Assembly (NCBI GenBank): GCA_963854835.1
Contig: OY978526.1
Coordinates: 74,992,418 to 75,056,417 of the forward strand
Direction of reading: 5' to 3'
DNA length: 64,000 bases
From: Megamerina dolium
Taxonomy: Eukaryota > Arthropoda > Insecta > Diptera > Megamerinidae
Each line of letters begins with the position of its first letter. The first letter of the stretch is position 1. The position numbers and the translations under genes were made by a program. Below the pieces are notes generated by a model. That model saw only the letters and a program-made list of their open reading frames with translations. It had not been told where the DNA came from and searched no databases. Shown piece after piece: positions 10,910 to 23,185 of the stretch.

Positions 10910-11824
10910 TTAAGGTGGGTCAAATTGTACGACGGACAACCGACGCATTTCAAGTATTTGTTCCCAAAAAATCAATAAAAATTGAAAATATTTGTATTTT
11001 CCGCTGATTTTGCGTTCATTTTGTGTGGCAATCATCGTAAGTGGAGGCGATAGAGAGTATGTAAATTTAGATAACATTTTTAGAAGCAAAACTAAATCGG
11101 GATCTGTTATATATTTAACCCTATTTCCATGTTTCAAATGAATTCCAAATTCTCTATTGAAGAAGAATTAATGAAACAAATATTTAATATCAAATTAGAA
11201 ATACGAATATTTATTATTATTTCTTATTTATATATTCTGAACACAAATTATGGCTTATGGCAATGATATGAACATAACACTTTCCGACAGGAGCAACAGA
11301 AGCTAGCATACATAGTATGAAAAATGATACTCCAGAGAAGTAGGGTTAAACTCGCTAAAGGCAATTTTATACTAACAACAGCAAAACTTGAGAGTGTATT
11401 AAAATCGTTCCCATCGCCCCTAGGTACCTGTAGAGGGGTCAAATATATGGACAACTTCCATTCAGTTTTACTAACTAATATTTTTCCTGAAGTTTTCATA
11501 CCTTAAGATAGCTAACATATAATATGAATTTAAAAACATATGAAAATCTGCAAATACCCTCATAGCTATCCAGGAATCGCCCCTATATCTGCGAAATGTA
11601 TAACCTACTCCCATTAGTTGTTCCTCCCTAATTTTTTTCAACAGAATACTTACCTCCTATATCTGCCTTTAAGGTAGTTCACCTTCAAAATTTATATATA
11701 TGTGAAATAACCCGCTCTAAAACAAGAATTTCATTTCAATTCTTTGGTATGGAAATTGTTGAAAGCCTCCAAATATTATATTTTTCGCTGAGCCAGCCCC
11801 ATTTAAAAATTTAATCCACCCTAA
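10910..11824 (+). repeat. GGTGGG-family repeat, copy 1, with terminal inverted repeats
   Basis: The left end TTAAGGTGGGTCAAATT is mirrored imperfectly by the right end AATTTAATCCACCCTAA. The interior holds about 1.5 copies of a roughly 163-bp unit, anchored by ATCGCCCCTA at 11413 and 11576. A conserved CGCTGAGCCAG lies near the right end. The same ends and units recur elsewhere in this window. No coding capacity is visible, so it looks like a non-autonomous DNA element or a composite satellite-like repeat. I cannot assign a superfamily. Confidence 0.6.
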
Positions 11825-12889
11825 CTGTCACTACTATCTCATCACTACGAATATTGCAAATGTACTATGCACTAGTAAGTGTGTACTTATGTGCAGACGA
11901 AGTAGCATATTATGCATTTCCATACGTATGCATACGAACGATTCAAAAACCAAAACACTATTTCGCACCTTCCGTTTTAGCTTTAGCCTTTTTTTTTTTT
12001 TTTGTATGTGTGTCATATCTCACCTGTGTACAACTTCTGGTTGAGTGACCACTAAGTACGAAGTTAGTTTTGTAAGTGTATGTAGAGTATGTGTGAATCT
12101 AGTCGTATGTGCATATACTTATACTTATATTGTTACTGCTGATGATGATGATGATGATAATGATGATGATGATAATGATGATGATGATTTTGATGTTCGT
12201 AAGTTGAAATCTACGTATGCGGAAATTCCACTTTATACTCATTAAAAGTTTCTTCAAGTTTTGTCGGTTCATACTTGCGAACAAATAATATATGGGTCTG
12301 TCTTATTCTTTCTAATGTTTAGTTAATGGTGAGTAATTATTTCTATTCTCTTCTGTACTATTGTAAGTTTTTTGATGCTATTTTATTTTAGGCCTTTTTT
12401 CCATTAAATTACTCATTTATTCACTTTCCTAATTCATTTAGTTTATTTAATATTCACAACTTTATATACAATTAGTAGCTAAAATTATATATTAATTATC
12501 TAGAGGGTATTTTGTTAGGGTGCTAAAGTTTAGAATTGGAATAGAATTCAAAAACATTTTTTTTATTTATGATCCTTTGATTTTGTTTGCTTTGATTTTT
12601 GTTACGTGCATGTAGCATCATCTACCGACAGTTGGCTACAAAAAAAAACATAACCGACTCAAGGTTTTGCAAATCAGATAATACATTGCAAAGTTGAGCT
12701 AATTTTGGTTTTGGTACTTATGGTGTAAAAACAGATTTCTTTCATCGATCGTACCATCTGATTATTTTCTATTTTCAAAACTGAAAACTGCAATACTAAG
12801 AGCTTTTTGTGATGATATTCCAGCCATAAAAACATGCTAAAAACATACCAACACTCTGCATAAAACAAAACTGAAAATTTGAATTTTCA
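11825..12889. other. intergenic with GAT microsatellite
   Basis: AT-rich sequence contains a (GAT)n tract at about 12139-12192 and a poly-T run near 11991-12004. Short frames across the GAT tract are artefacts of the repeat. No gene was recognised. Confidence 0.5.
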
Positions 12890-13170
12890 TCAAATGCCCT
12901 ACCACATTCGTTTTTACTACCCAACATTTTCTGGAACATATTAAATCCCCATGTTAACTCCTTATTGAAGCGCCTTGCTTCACTTAAAATTTTATGAAAA
13001 TTATCAAACAACAACAACAACAATATTCCTTTTGTGATATCTAACAATTGTTGTGAATTTTCTTAATCTTCATTTTTACTCCCTAGGAAGTGTATTCTAC
13101 AAAATGGGCTTAAAAGCAACTGAAAACCGGTACACAATCTCATAATTGCCCTAGAGCGACGAAGCATAGA
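12890..13170 (+). repeat. GGTGGG-family repeat fragment, copy 2
   Basis: Two pieces match the internal unit of the family: ATGCCCTACCACATTCGTTT with CCCAACATTTTCTGG (12893 on), and ACTCCCTAGGAAGTGTATTC with ATTGCCCTAGAGCGAC (13079 on). A CAACAA microsatellite near 13008-13022 interrupts them. It is truncated, with no terminal repeats found. Confidence 0.45.
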
Positions 13171-13275
13171 TCACCACAATGAATGACTCTCATACAACAT
13201 TCCAACAAGATTTGTTGCAAAAGTTGCCCACTGTGCTGTGCCAATACTACCCTCAGCAATGGTAACACTTTCTAC

Positions 13276-14108
13276 TTCTTCTTACATATATGGCCATAAC
13301 AACCGAATATCGATTTAGGCCGAATATAACATGCTTCGACAGCCATCTCTGTTCTGCGCTAGCTGGCGCTAGTTAGAAATTCCAAGAAATTCTCTTTGTG
13401 CTGATGTTAAAGAATTTTGCCCTGATGCGGATTGTGGCCAGCCGTTCGTTCACAGGCGTGAAATGTGAGACAAGGTGTCGTACTCTCTTGCTAACCAAAA
13501 ATCCACATCCTAATACGTGCCTTTCAGCATAGCAAATGTAGTATATATCACAGGACGTTCTTTTAGAACAGCCCAGTCCCATCCAACGCATTTCCTGGAG
13601 AGCGGTGATGCCAGCTCTGTATTTCTAGAGGACATCAACCAGCTGGATACAGGCATCATCCCTTAAAGGGACCGGATATTCCAGGTAAATCATAGTCTTT
13701 ACTTTGTTGCGCGGGAGTCATCAACAAAGTAGGTAGTCCGTTTCCGAGGCATTTTTATATCATTCACTGGTCGCATTTTTTATGTGGCGGGTCCCAAACC
13801 CAACACACAACCTCTAACTGAGGAGGTTTTCGCCACTCACTTCAGCCACCTCCCAGCGGGTGCCTGGAGGACGTTGCCCGGTGGTCGCAACGTAGAGGAC
13901 CCCCATTAATAATGAAGGTGCCATCACATAGTAAGTAGAGCAAGCTACATGACTACCCCTCATTAACAAATAAAGGTGTGATCACATAGCGCTCAGAACA
14001 AACTGCATAACAGCCAGTGAGTTGACTTGCGATGAGTTCAGGATTGCGCTCGCCCCACCCGGTTGAGGCAGTTAGACACGTTACCTTGCGAAAACACCAC
14101 CAGACCAC
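13276..14108 (-). mobile_element. RTE-like LINE copy B, internally deleted, with target duplication
   Basis: This 833-bp insertion is flanked by a 10-bp duplication CACTTTCTAC (13266-13275 and 14109-14118). The minus strand carries a 5' region and the start of the AP-endonuclease domain, including the frame 13373-13591 with LQEMRW, VLGCGFLVSKRVRHLVSHF and ERLATIRIRAKFFNIS. At about 13380 it joins directly to the family's 3' terminal 100 bp. All of the RT is missing. The repeated AAATTC at the junction suggests a template jump at microhomology. Both ends are preserved and one duplication encloses the whole, so the deletion existed before or during insertion. The copy was therefore mobilised by proteins supplied in trans, or formed by a jump during reverse transcription (inference). 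Confidence 0.85.
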
Positions 14109-14118
14109 CACTTTCTAC

Positions 14119-15472
14119 CGTATACAATATCTCTCGTTGTCTGATCGAATGAGTGTTACCCACTAGAATGTATGAAGACCGAAATCTATTGCAGTTTCGC
14201 TTCATACGCTATATCGCCGAAGTGTACTATAAAAAGAGAGATATGAAAGAAATTATGTCCGACGATTTTAGGTCGTTGAGTGCAATCTTTCATCAGCTAT
14301 CCAACATCACCCCCAGGTTTTATGACTACTTTGATCCGTCGTTCTTCATATCATTCTATTATGAGCTTGTGATATTATCTATGTATTCTTCAGCGACTCA
14401 AAATCCTTATAATGTGACTACACTCGTCCGACGCATATCACATTTTTGTTTAATTATATGGTTGTGTATTTATTTTAGATTTAATAAATTACCAAAATGC
14501 AAAAATGCTTTGTCTTTATTATATTACAGCATTACATCTAAATACTAGAATAGAATATAGAATTGTAATTTTAACTATTGAATCGCGCACTATAAACCAA
14601 ACTAATTGTGTTTTCCATGTAAATCTGTCAAAATCACTGTTCTGTAAAGAAAAAAAGGAAAAGAAAACAAACAATGAAAAAACCCCAGATACATAGCTCC
14701 AAGGAAAATATCAACTTCAAAGTAATTAAATCATTAAATTAAATTCGAATCAGTAATAAAAATAAATCCTGCGTATACATATGTATATATACATATACAA
14801 GCGTATCTTCATTTACCTTAGTTATTTCAAAATCTATTACAAATAGTATGCTTCAAACCATTTAAAATTTATATACTTGTGCGTGAACGTTACATTTGTA
14901 AACACACCTTAACTAACTAACAACACAAGGTATGGTAGAAGTTTCCACAGAAAGTAAATAATTCTTTAAAACTTGTACTTAGTCAAGAGTTTGCTCATTT
15001 TTTACATATTTACATGTACTAAAAATTAAAACGTTTAACAGTATGACGCTTGCCAAAAAAATAAAGAGGGGAAAACAATAATAACAATAATAACGAAACA
15101 ATACAAGCAAAAAAGCAAACGCGCCATTAAACGAAAATTTATGACATTCCACGAAACCAGTAGTCTCTGGAAATAGTTGATTTTGTATGCGAGAACCATT
15201 TAAGAACAAAGGGTTTTATTATTATTAGCATCAGAAAATGTGTTCATACTATGCATATATACCATTGTAGTAGAAAGAGTACTTGTTTAAAATATGACCA
15301 AAAGCATAATGGCAATTTTGTTGCGATATGTATATGAGTATCATATATTAAACCCTTCCAATAATCGATGATATTTTTAGAAATCAATTTCTTATGCGAC
15401 AAAAGCTTTTCCGAAAACATTTTGTAAAAAACTAAATATTTAAAAAATATGTTGAACTTATTCAAAAAACTT
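14119..15472. other. intergenic with one unexplained open frame
   Basis: Next to the RTE insertion, a plus-strand frame from ATG 14168 to 14548 has mixed composition at first (YEDRNLLQFRFIRYIAEVYY, KKRDMKEIMSDDF) and becomes hydrophobic and AT-rich after about 14400. A stop lies just upstream and I do not recognise the protein. The rest is AT-rich with no feature. Confidence 0.35.
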
Positions 15473-15480
15473 TGTTAGAG

Positions 15481-15562
15481 TTACTTACTTACTATGGCCA
15501 CATAAGTATCGAATATCAATTTAGGAAGAATATAATATGCTTCGCCAGCCATCTCTGTTCTC
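15481..15562 (-). mobile_element. RTE-like LINE copy C, 82-bp 3' stub
   Basis: Only the last roughly 70 bp of the family plus a (TAAG)3 tail is present. It is bounded by the duplication TGTTAGAG (15473-15480 and 15563-15570). This is an extreme 5' truncation with no coding content. Confidence 0.85.
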
Positions 15563-15570
15563 TGTTAGAG

Positions 15571-16829
15571 TCCTTTTTCAATATATCGTGCGAAATTTTG
15601 AGTATGGAAATAATGACCAATTGCTTGACGAAAGAGAAAGCATTTTTTTGTTATTACGACTTACAAAAGATACAATTTGCTAAACAAAAAAATTAAAATT
15701 GTGTAGATATTACTAAGTTTTAAATATTATCAAAATTCGAATCAACATTAGCCACATAGATTAGAAAAATATTTCATATGACTCTAAAAAAACCAATAAA
15801 ATACACACACATTCTAGAAATTTGGTAAGATCTAATGTGCATAAAATATAGTTTTGATAATGTACATACTAAAATTTTACTTAAATGGTGAGCTCTCATT
15901 TTAATCATACAGTGTATGTTTATATTTTTACAGATTAATAACAACAACAACAACCACAAAATAAGTGCTGAAAATATCTACATAAAGAGTTATTCAAAAG
16001 GGAAAATAGATTTGTATATTTGATTTATTATTTTTTCGCACAGTATATCATATAAAGTCAGCTCCTGTTTGTTTTAGGAACCCGGAACTCTATGAACTAC
16101 AGTGCCGAGTTTCGAGATTGAAGTTTAGCTCATCATGCATAGCTTTACACACATCTTATAGAGTTTCCACCACTGATGATATCACGCTTGAAGATTGTTG
16201 AACCAATTTATGTGAGCTGCAAGCATGACAAATGTATCCTTTATATGCTAAGCTATCTATGTCAAATTGAGTGAATGGAAGAATGTACTTCAGTCAACGA
16301 AGGTGCTGAATACAATGTCCAGTGGTAGCCACCAACAAAAAGGAGGATCCAACCTTTAATCGATTGGTATTTATAACGTACAAAGTGTGACGTGTAACAG
16401 CGAAAGAAAACCAGAGATGGCAACAACCAAAATCTACGAGCAGTTGCAATGGTCAAATAAAGAGGTAACGAATAAAATTATGGTAAAAAAATTATTTTCC
16501 AAATATAAAAGCTTTGCCGCACCACCAACATATTCCAAATTTCTTCAGGGGTATCTGTTGAATAACCCTGTGATTTAGTAAAGAATATAAAAGTAGGACT
16601 TTCGTATAATTGAAAAAAAAAATTGCCTAGAAAACTGTTTCAAATCATTTGCATGTGGCTAGATTCATCAAAAAACTCGATAGGCAAGTGACATGAACTG
16701 AGTGAGAGAAATTTATTCGACAGTGTTTGTGAATGCACTAACTTTCCGAAGAAGCCTAAAAACAGGTAACTTCTGAAATGAGTGGAAGCTGGTAATAAGA
16801 AATTTACAAAACACTACAAAGTTCAGCGA
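15571..16829. other. intergenic, no gene seen
   Basis: AT-rich sequence with short frames only (for example 15472-15696 and 16387-16578). The frame at 16387-16578 has mixed composition but no recognisable motif. Confidence 0.45.
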
Positions 16830-17345
16830 AATTGGTTTTGGAAAAGGCGATCAAGTGCGCCACCACGTCGATAGTAATAAAAAATGGACTACATACCATA
16901 AAATACAGCGACAATGGTCTAGTAAAAGCCAATCAAATGCGACAGAAACAACCGCAAAGCCAGGACGACGAATAATAAAGTTATATCCTATTGCTGATGG
17001 CGATTGGAAGAAAGTTATATACCACGGGCTGCTCCAGCCATGCTAAACGGTCAATTTTGAATTCTACTGTAAAGAACTAATAAATTGAACGAACTAATCA
17101 AATAAAAGAGACCAGAAATGAAGAAATCGCGAAGTGTTAACCTTCCCACGACAAATCCCTGGCCACACATATATTTGGGAGCACGGTCGCTTGAAAACCC
17201 ACTACAGTTGGGAAAAATTGTAGTCTGGAAGTGACTACGAAAATCACTTATGTCCTTTCTTCGGACCGAACTCAGAAAACTTCTACAAAGACAGAAGCAT
17301 TATTCTATCCGAAAGATGATGAAGGTTTATCGATAACAATCAATT
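16830..17345 (+). pseudogene. degraded mariner transposase fossil
   Basis: Across several frames the plus strand keeps the order of mariner motifs. TVNFEFYCKEL (about 17048) matches the TVN-x-x-x-YC motif after the ELL block. KRDQK with a shifted ...NREV follows where KRPE..NR is expected. FFGPNSENFYKDRSIILSER (about 17258) matches the C-terminal FYxDGIxxLPERW block. Stops and frameshifts are frequent, so it is old. No terminal repeats were identified. The subfamily looks irritans-like from these motifs, which is inference. Confidence 0.5.
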
Positions 17346-18930
17346 TACCGAAGTAGTACTGCATTCCTTTTAACCATAATTTATATGACAATGAGTAATC
17401 ATGCACATACGAATGTACTTTATATACCTATATATTAACCATATATTTTATCAAAATCGTATTTATTGGAATTGTATCGTATCTTATAGTCACTATCAAA
17501 TCAGAAATAAATTCCATGCATTTAAACACTGAATCGTTTAATCCATTTTCTCACTCACCTTACTCGTTATCATTTTTTTTTTTTTCTCTTTCGTTGGCGT
17601 ATTAAATTTAACACACCATAAAATGCTATGTACTTATGTACAAACATTCAACATCATAATAATAGCAATTCTCGTATCATATGTATACGTAGTACTAATA
17701 ATGTGAAGAGGACAGCCAAAAGGTGCTCTTGAATATACGAATATGTGCATAGTATACGTATATGTATGTATGGATGTGCAAGTACTATACGTAGATGAGT
17801 AAAAGTCAAATGAAAGACGTCGGTCGCCATTAACTATTATGTCCACAACATTCTTATTTGTTGCTGTTGTTGTTGTTGTTGTTGTTGTTGTTGTCTTTTT
17901 CATTTTTTAGCCGGTCAGGTATATGGAACGTTTACTTAAGTACATTAACATGAAGATGACGCAGGACGTAACGAAACATTTTCCGCTTTACTATCACCTT
18001 AAAGAGGAAATTTATGTTTATGACGACGACCCATTTTATGAAGTGAATTGAACTGCACAGGAAAGGAAAAAGCAAACAACAACAAAAATAAAATTCAATG
18101 CCAACAATACGAGTATAAAACAAGAGCCATGAATGTGATAAGATTCTTTGAAAGTGTTATAATAACTATAGCTAAGATGATGAGTAGTAGAAAATAATTG
18201 CAGCAAAAAGGGTTTAGACAATCTTTCGAACTCAATACGAGTACCTACTTACATAACTAAAACTTTATTTGTATGCATATAACGACTGCGACACTATGAA
18301 ATTGTATCATAAAAAATTATAATATCTTAGTAACCACCATTAAAGCCATTTACAAAAATGTTAATAATTTATTTTTTTATTTAAAAATAACAAAAATTAA
18401 AAAAAAAAAAAACATTAAAAAAGCAAATGATCACCCATATTGTTGATTTTTTTAAATCTTTAGTTCTTAAATCGGGAAAATATTTATGCTTGAACTCGTT
18501 AGAATGTGTAAATGATGTTTCGTAACAGCTAATTTTGTTTTGTTATTCAAATAAGTGGCATCAGCTGGTGTGCTAACGAGTAACGAAGTAATTATCTGCA
18601 TTGTCACCTCGTTAATTTCTTATTTGTTAATTCGATAATTTATACCTCAACATAATCGCCTCTTACCGCAATACATATTGTCCATTCGATATAAAACTCT
18701 TTTCTTCAAACTCGTTCTTCATTCCGCAAGGAGCTAAACAGGGAAATCTATTCGTAGCTACACAGTGCACCACAGTTTTTTTTTTATGGAATAGCACTTT
18801 AATCTTTAGTGGAACTAACACCCACAACGAATTATTAAATACACTTTGTTAGCTGTCAGACATACCTTGATCTATCTCAGTTTCGATTTTTTTAAAAATT
18901 CAATGTTTCGGGATATCTGGTGTATTATGG
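17346..18930. other. intergenic with TTG microsatellite
   Basis: AT-rich sequence contains a (TTG)n tract at about 17855-17893, which gives an artefactual Thr-rich frame on the minus strand, and poly-A near 18400-18412. No gene was recognised. Confidence 0.5.
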
Positions 18931-19728
18931 GTTAATTGAATATAATAAAATATGCCTATAAAAATCCTCACACTACTTACTTACTTACTTACTTATGTGG
19001 CCATAACAACCGAATATCGATTTAGGCCGAATATAATATGCTTCGCCAGCCATCTCTGTTCTTCGCTAGCTGGCGCCAGTTAGAAATTCCAAACGCCGTC
19101 AGGTTCTCCAGTACTTGGTCTTTCCACCGGAGGTTAGGTCTTCCTCTTCTTCGTCGTCCTCCAGCGGGTTCCGAATATAACATCTTCTTAGCTGGAGCGT
19201 GTTCTTCCATTCGCTCGACATGACCTAGCCAGCGCAGCCGCTTTACTATGTCAATATCGGCATACAGCTCGTACAGCTCATGGTTGTACCTTATTCGGTA
19301 CTCGCCACCAACGCAAATAGGTCCAAAGATCTTGCGTAGAACTTTTCTCTCGAAAATTCCAAGCATTCGCTCATCCGAGGTGGAAATTATCCAGGCTTGA
19401 GCGCCATACGTTAGGACAGGCATGGTGAGAGACTTGTAGAGTGTAGTTTTCGTTTTTCGAGAGAGAGCTCGACTTCTCAATTGCTTACTTAGCAAAGTAG
19501 CACCTGTTTGCAAGAGTGATTCTTCACAATATCTCCAGGCTGACGTCATAACTGCTGTAAATGCTCACACTAGTTCCTTTATTATCATTTTTGGCATCGA
19601 GTTAGGTCATTCGCAAATATTCATATTTTAATCCGATTAATTATAATAAAATATGCCTACAAAAATGCTCAGACTAGTTCTGTTATTGTCGTTTTTGGCA
19701 TCGAGTTAGGTCATTCCCAAATATTCAT
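18931..19728. repeat. tandem duplication of about 95 bp, first copy split by a LINE
   Basis: Sequence containing TATAATAAAATATGCCTA, TTTTTGGCATCGAGTTAGGT and CAAATATTCAT occurs twice: at 18931-18975 plus 19573-19624, and again at 19635-19728. The first copy is interrupted exactly by RTE-like copy D. The two copies differ at a few positions. Confidence 0.75.
18976..19563 (-). mobile_element. RTE-like LINE copy D, 5'-truncated, with target duplication
   Basis: The duplication CTCACACTA (18967-18975 and 19564-19572) flanks a 588-bp copy with a (TAAG)n tail on the minus strand. The frame 19022-19549 (175 codons) is the longest C-terminal piece of this family here. Its features are TLYKSLTMPVLTYGAQAW, FERKVLRKIFGPICVGGEY, RLRWLGHVERMEEHAP, the basic AGGRRRRGRPNLRWKDQV and a C-terminal RDGWRSILYSA. 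The RT catalytic core and endonuclease are absent. This copy is a good reference for the intact C-terminus. Confidence 0.9.
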
Positions 19729-21928
19729 CTCGCAATCTAGTGCACTCCAATCGTCGATGATAAATTATAATTCAATGGATTTTAGTGGCCTCTCTTGGAT
19801 GGCATGGAATGTCAGCCAGGTTATTTTATTGTTGACATCGAAGGGGGAGAATCTCCATAAACATTGCTCGGTTCGGTTCGTTAGGTAGACACACTTTTCG
19901 CAACGTATTGGCATTGTTTTTACTCCTGCGAAAGAAGCCACTTCTCAAATATACATCCTCGATGGATTGAATCTTTTCTTCCCAATCATATTTACATATT
20001 GTCGAACAAAAGAAAGTGGCAGAGAGCTAGAAACATGGTAAGCGCGGCAGCAATTTACAATTCAGTTCATTTAATTTGATCATGATAATTGTGGATAAAT
20101 ATGCCAGTGCCTTATCGAAGAACAACAATACATTTGCTTAGTTAAATGGAGCCGTGTTTTCTTAAATTTCCTATCGAATGTGGCCAATATTTCTGAAAAA
20201 AGTCTATGACCATTATTTCCTTCGAATTCCCAAAAAGCCGTAGCCATAGCTTTTCCGGCCGATGGGATTATTTTTGCCTTCTTTAGAGCAAAAATTAGAT
20301 TTAGACTATCGCTTAGTCGTTGGCTTATAATAATATATCAAAACGATGGAACCTATTTAACCTATTTAACCTATCATGATTGCCGTACCATGATACACTC
20401 TTACAACCTCTGATACTTTACTTACTTCAGTTCGGCCATCCGCGAGAATCATGTAGCATTCCTTAGTTCCTTAATAACTACGTCTGCCTGTGCTAAAAAC
20501 AGGGTGAAGGTGAAGGTAAAGGGTCCCCTATATTATTAAGAGAGGGTTGACTCAGAAGTCAAAGCACAACGACCTAAAAGAGTCCCCATAAGCACCATCC
20601 GAATTTGCTTTTATTTCACTCCAAAAATAAATAGGGAATCACGGTACCGCTTTGCTTTTTTCTATTTTATAATTAAACACGGAACATCTATGATATACAT
20701 AACTGACTGTCAAATAAAAGTGAATCTCTGAAATAGTCTGAAATTTAGCATAGTGTAGTTCTACAGATAACAGCGCACGACGTTAACATGAACTTCCGTC
20801 AGCAACGCGACCTATTGATCGACCTTCGTATCATATATTTGCTTAGAAACGACGATTATAAGGTCATTTCAAAAAATTCATTTATTTTATAAAATATGGA
20901 CTATCAAGCACTACTTACATTTTTCTGTATATAGCAAAGCATTCTCTGTAGCTAAAATTCGTTTTAATAAAACAAATTTATCAAATTTTAATTAATTTTA
21001 TAATAATAAGAAAATAGTATATAGAGACGTACTTGTACATACACGAATTGAATTACGCTTGAGGAAACAATCCAAGGTTTTTTATGCTTTCTACTAACGA
21101 ACAACAATAGAATAGAACAAAAACAAACGAATATTTCCTGTCATACTTGAAATTAAAATTCGAAACGAAAACAGATAAGGTATTTTTGAAGAATTATCAA
21201 ACTACTTGTGATATAAAATTCCAAGCTATTTACACATGCATACATACATGAATGGAGCAAAAGCGCAATAAAAAAAACAACGAATAATAATCAACAACAG
21301 TAGTCACAAAACATTTCTTTCAGACAAACATTTCCAAATGACCTACAATTTTCTTTCGTCCTCAAAAATAACGATTCAAGAGCAAAAAAAAAAAGCAAAA
21401 AATCATGAAAAGGTCACTGTGCCTTAAGGAGTGAATTTTATTTGTTCATTTGTCTCACTTTTTGTTTATAAAACTCTTGCATTAATATAAAGTGAATTAT
21501 GTTTATGAATAAGTTTTCTTGAAATAGAAATCAACAAAATTTTATTCATTCGAAATAAGATGACGTCGGCCGATATGTTCGTATTCATATATATAAGTAG
21601 TCAGCGTTTTCTTTTCCTCAAGATCATGAAATACATAGCTTTTTAATGACACACCAAAACTAAGATGCTCAGAATGTACAGATAAACATAAATTATAGGT
21701 TTGAATAATATTATTTTTTTAAATTGACGCTTAAAGGCATATAAGTAGTATTCGCATTAGTCAGTTGTTAATTATGTCTTACAAAATTCTATTCCGGTTA
21801 GCCAATTAGATCCACTTGGTCTACTACTAACTATACATTATAATATATTATGCACAAAAACTAAACCCAATTATACCAATTAGTTTAATTTTATTTGCGA
21901 AAATTGGTGTTTAGCATATTTCAGAAAT
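19729..21928. other. intergenic, no gene seen
   Basis: AT-rich sequence. A small tandem (ACCTATTTA, about 20348-20374) is present. I find no frame longer than 60 codons and no RNA feature. Confidence 0.5.
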
Positions 21929-23036
21929 ATACACTGGTGGAAATTCTTATAAAGACTGCATGTTTTTTATTAATAAAATTAATTAAGATTTTTAACCGAC
22001 AGTATCTGTAAAGTATTTTTTGAAACTGCATTACCCAACAGCATACTTCCATGAAGCAAACAAGTTTTTATGCAGAAAAATCTCGAGTATAAAGTAGGAA
22101 ATTAGCGTTGGTCAAGAAGTTTGGGAAGTCATTGACATCGCGTTTATGAACAGGAGAGTCAATTTAACACTGTTAAAAAATTTCAAATCCAGTTAAAGTG
22201 TCATGAAGAGTTACTGGGATTTAAAAAGATTTTTATTATTTTATGGCAAATTGAGAATTTAAAGTATTGGAAAGTCATTCACATCACATGTGTCTACAGA
22301 AACTTGTTTCAAAAAACAACACCAATAAAAATGAAAACAATTTATGACATATATCCTACACTGTCGTGTTTTGTCAATAACAAAAGCTTTGTTGGCTTTC
22401 AAGACATCATCAATTTGTGCTGCTAACGAAAAAAATTCGGTGGTACAGGAACAAAAGATTTCAAATGACAGTATACTAGACTAGGTGGTTCCACAAAGAC
22501 GCGGGGGAACCTTCTAGCATTTCTAATTAAAAATTCTTAAAGCATCCTTCCTTATAAGTCATCCCTAAGCATTAGAGCTAAAACTACGACTAATTTATAT
22601 CTGTACCTGTGTCATTTTTTGCAAGATTAAAAAGTATAATTTTTCCTGAAAATGTATACAGAAATTCTACTCCATCAAGTGGAGTGATTGCAAAATGGAT
22701 TCCTCATTGATTGGAGGTACTTATCCAAAATTCACAGGATTTCTTGCATTGGATAGTGAGTGTTTATGAAGTATGGATCCACCACTTTACAACAGAATCG
22801 GAACACCAACAATGGGATTTGTGAAAGTCGATTGAAGCGACTAAAGACACAACCGTTAGATGGAACAGTATTTGTGTTCGTTTTTTGGATGTGAATGGAA
22901 TTTTGTCCGTAGTCAAATTATTTACTATTTTTTATTTGTTATCAAAAATAAATTAAGTTTAAACAAGAACTGTGAGTTAGAAAAAAAAATGTATTAAAAT
23001 ATTAATAGTTGAGATTATAAGAATTTCTACTACTAT
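21929..23036 (+). mobile_element. degraded Tc1/mariner-superfamily element
   Basis: The left end (TACACTGGTGGAAATTC then TTATAA, from 21929) is mirrored imperfectly by the right end (TTATAAGAATTTCTAC then TACTATA, to 23036), giving a 1.1-kb unit. Inside, the plus strand at about 22760-22925 reads YEVWIHHFTTESE, then AKD-like sequence, RWNSICVRFLDVNGILS. This resembles the transposase block after the first catalytic Asp (DETWIHHYTPE ... VFWDxxGI). The Asp itself is changed and other parts are unreadable. It is ancient and inactive. Confidence 0.5.
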
Positions 23037-23185
23037 ACTCAATAGTACATTTGAAATGTTCAAATTCAATTATCACCACCATTTGTAAATAGCCACAAAT
23101 ACTCACCATTTCTGCCATTTCAAATCTTTAAAAAAGCTATAGGACAGAAAAAGCAAGGCCAGTGACAAGTACTAGTGCATGCACA

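Noticed and set aside
12045..12284. Asp-rich and Ile-rich frames on opposite strands
   Set aside because: Both are translations of a (GAT)n microsatellite.
17634..17903. Frame with a poly-Thr start
   Set aside because: It is generated by the (TTG)n tract. The remainder is TATA/TACA repeat translation.
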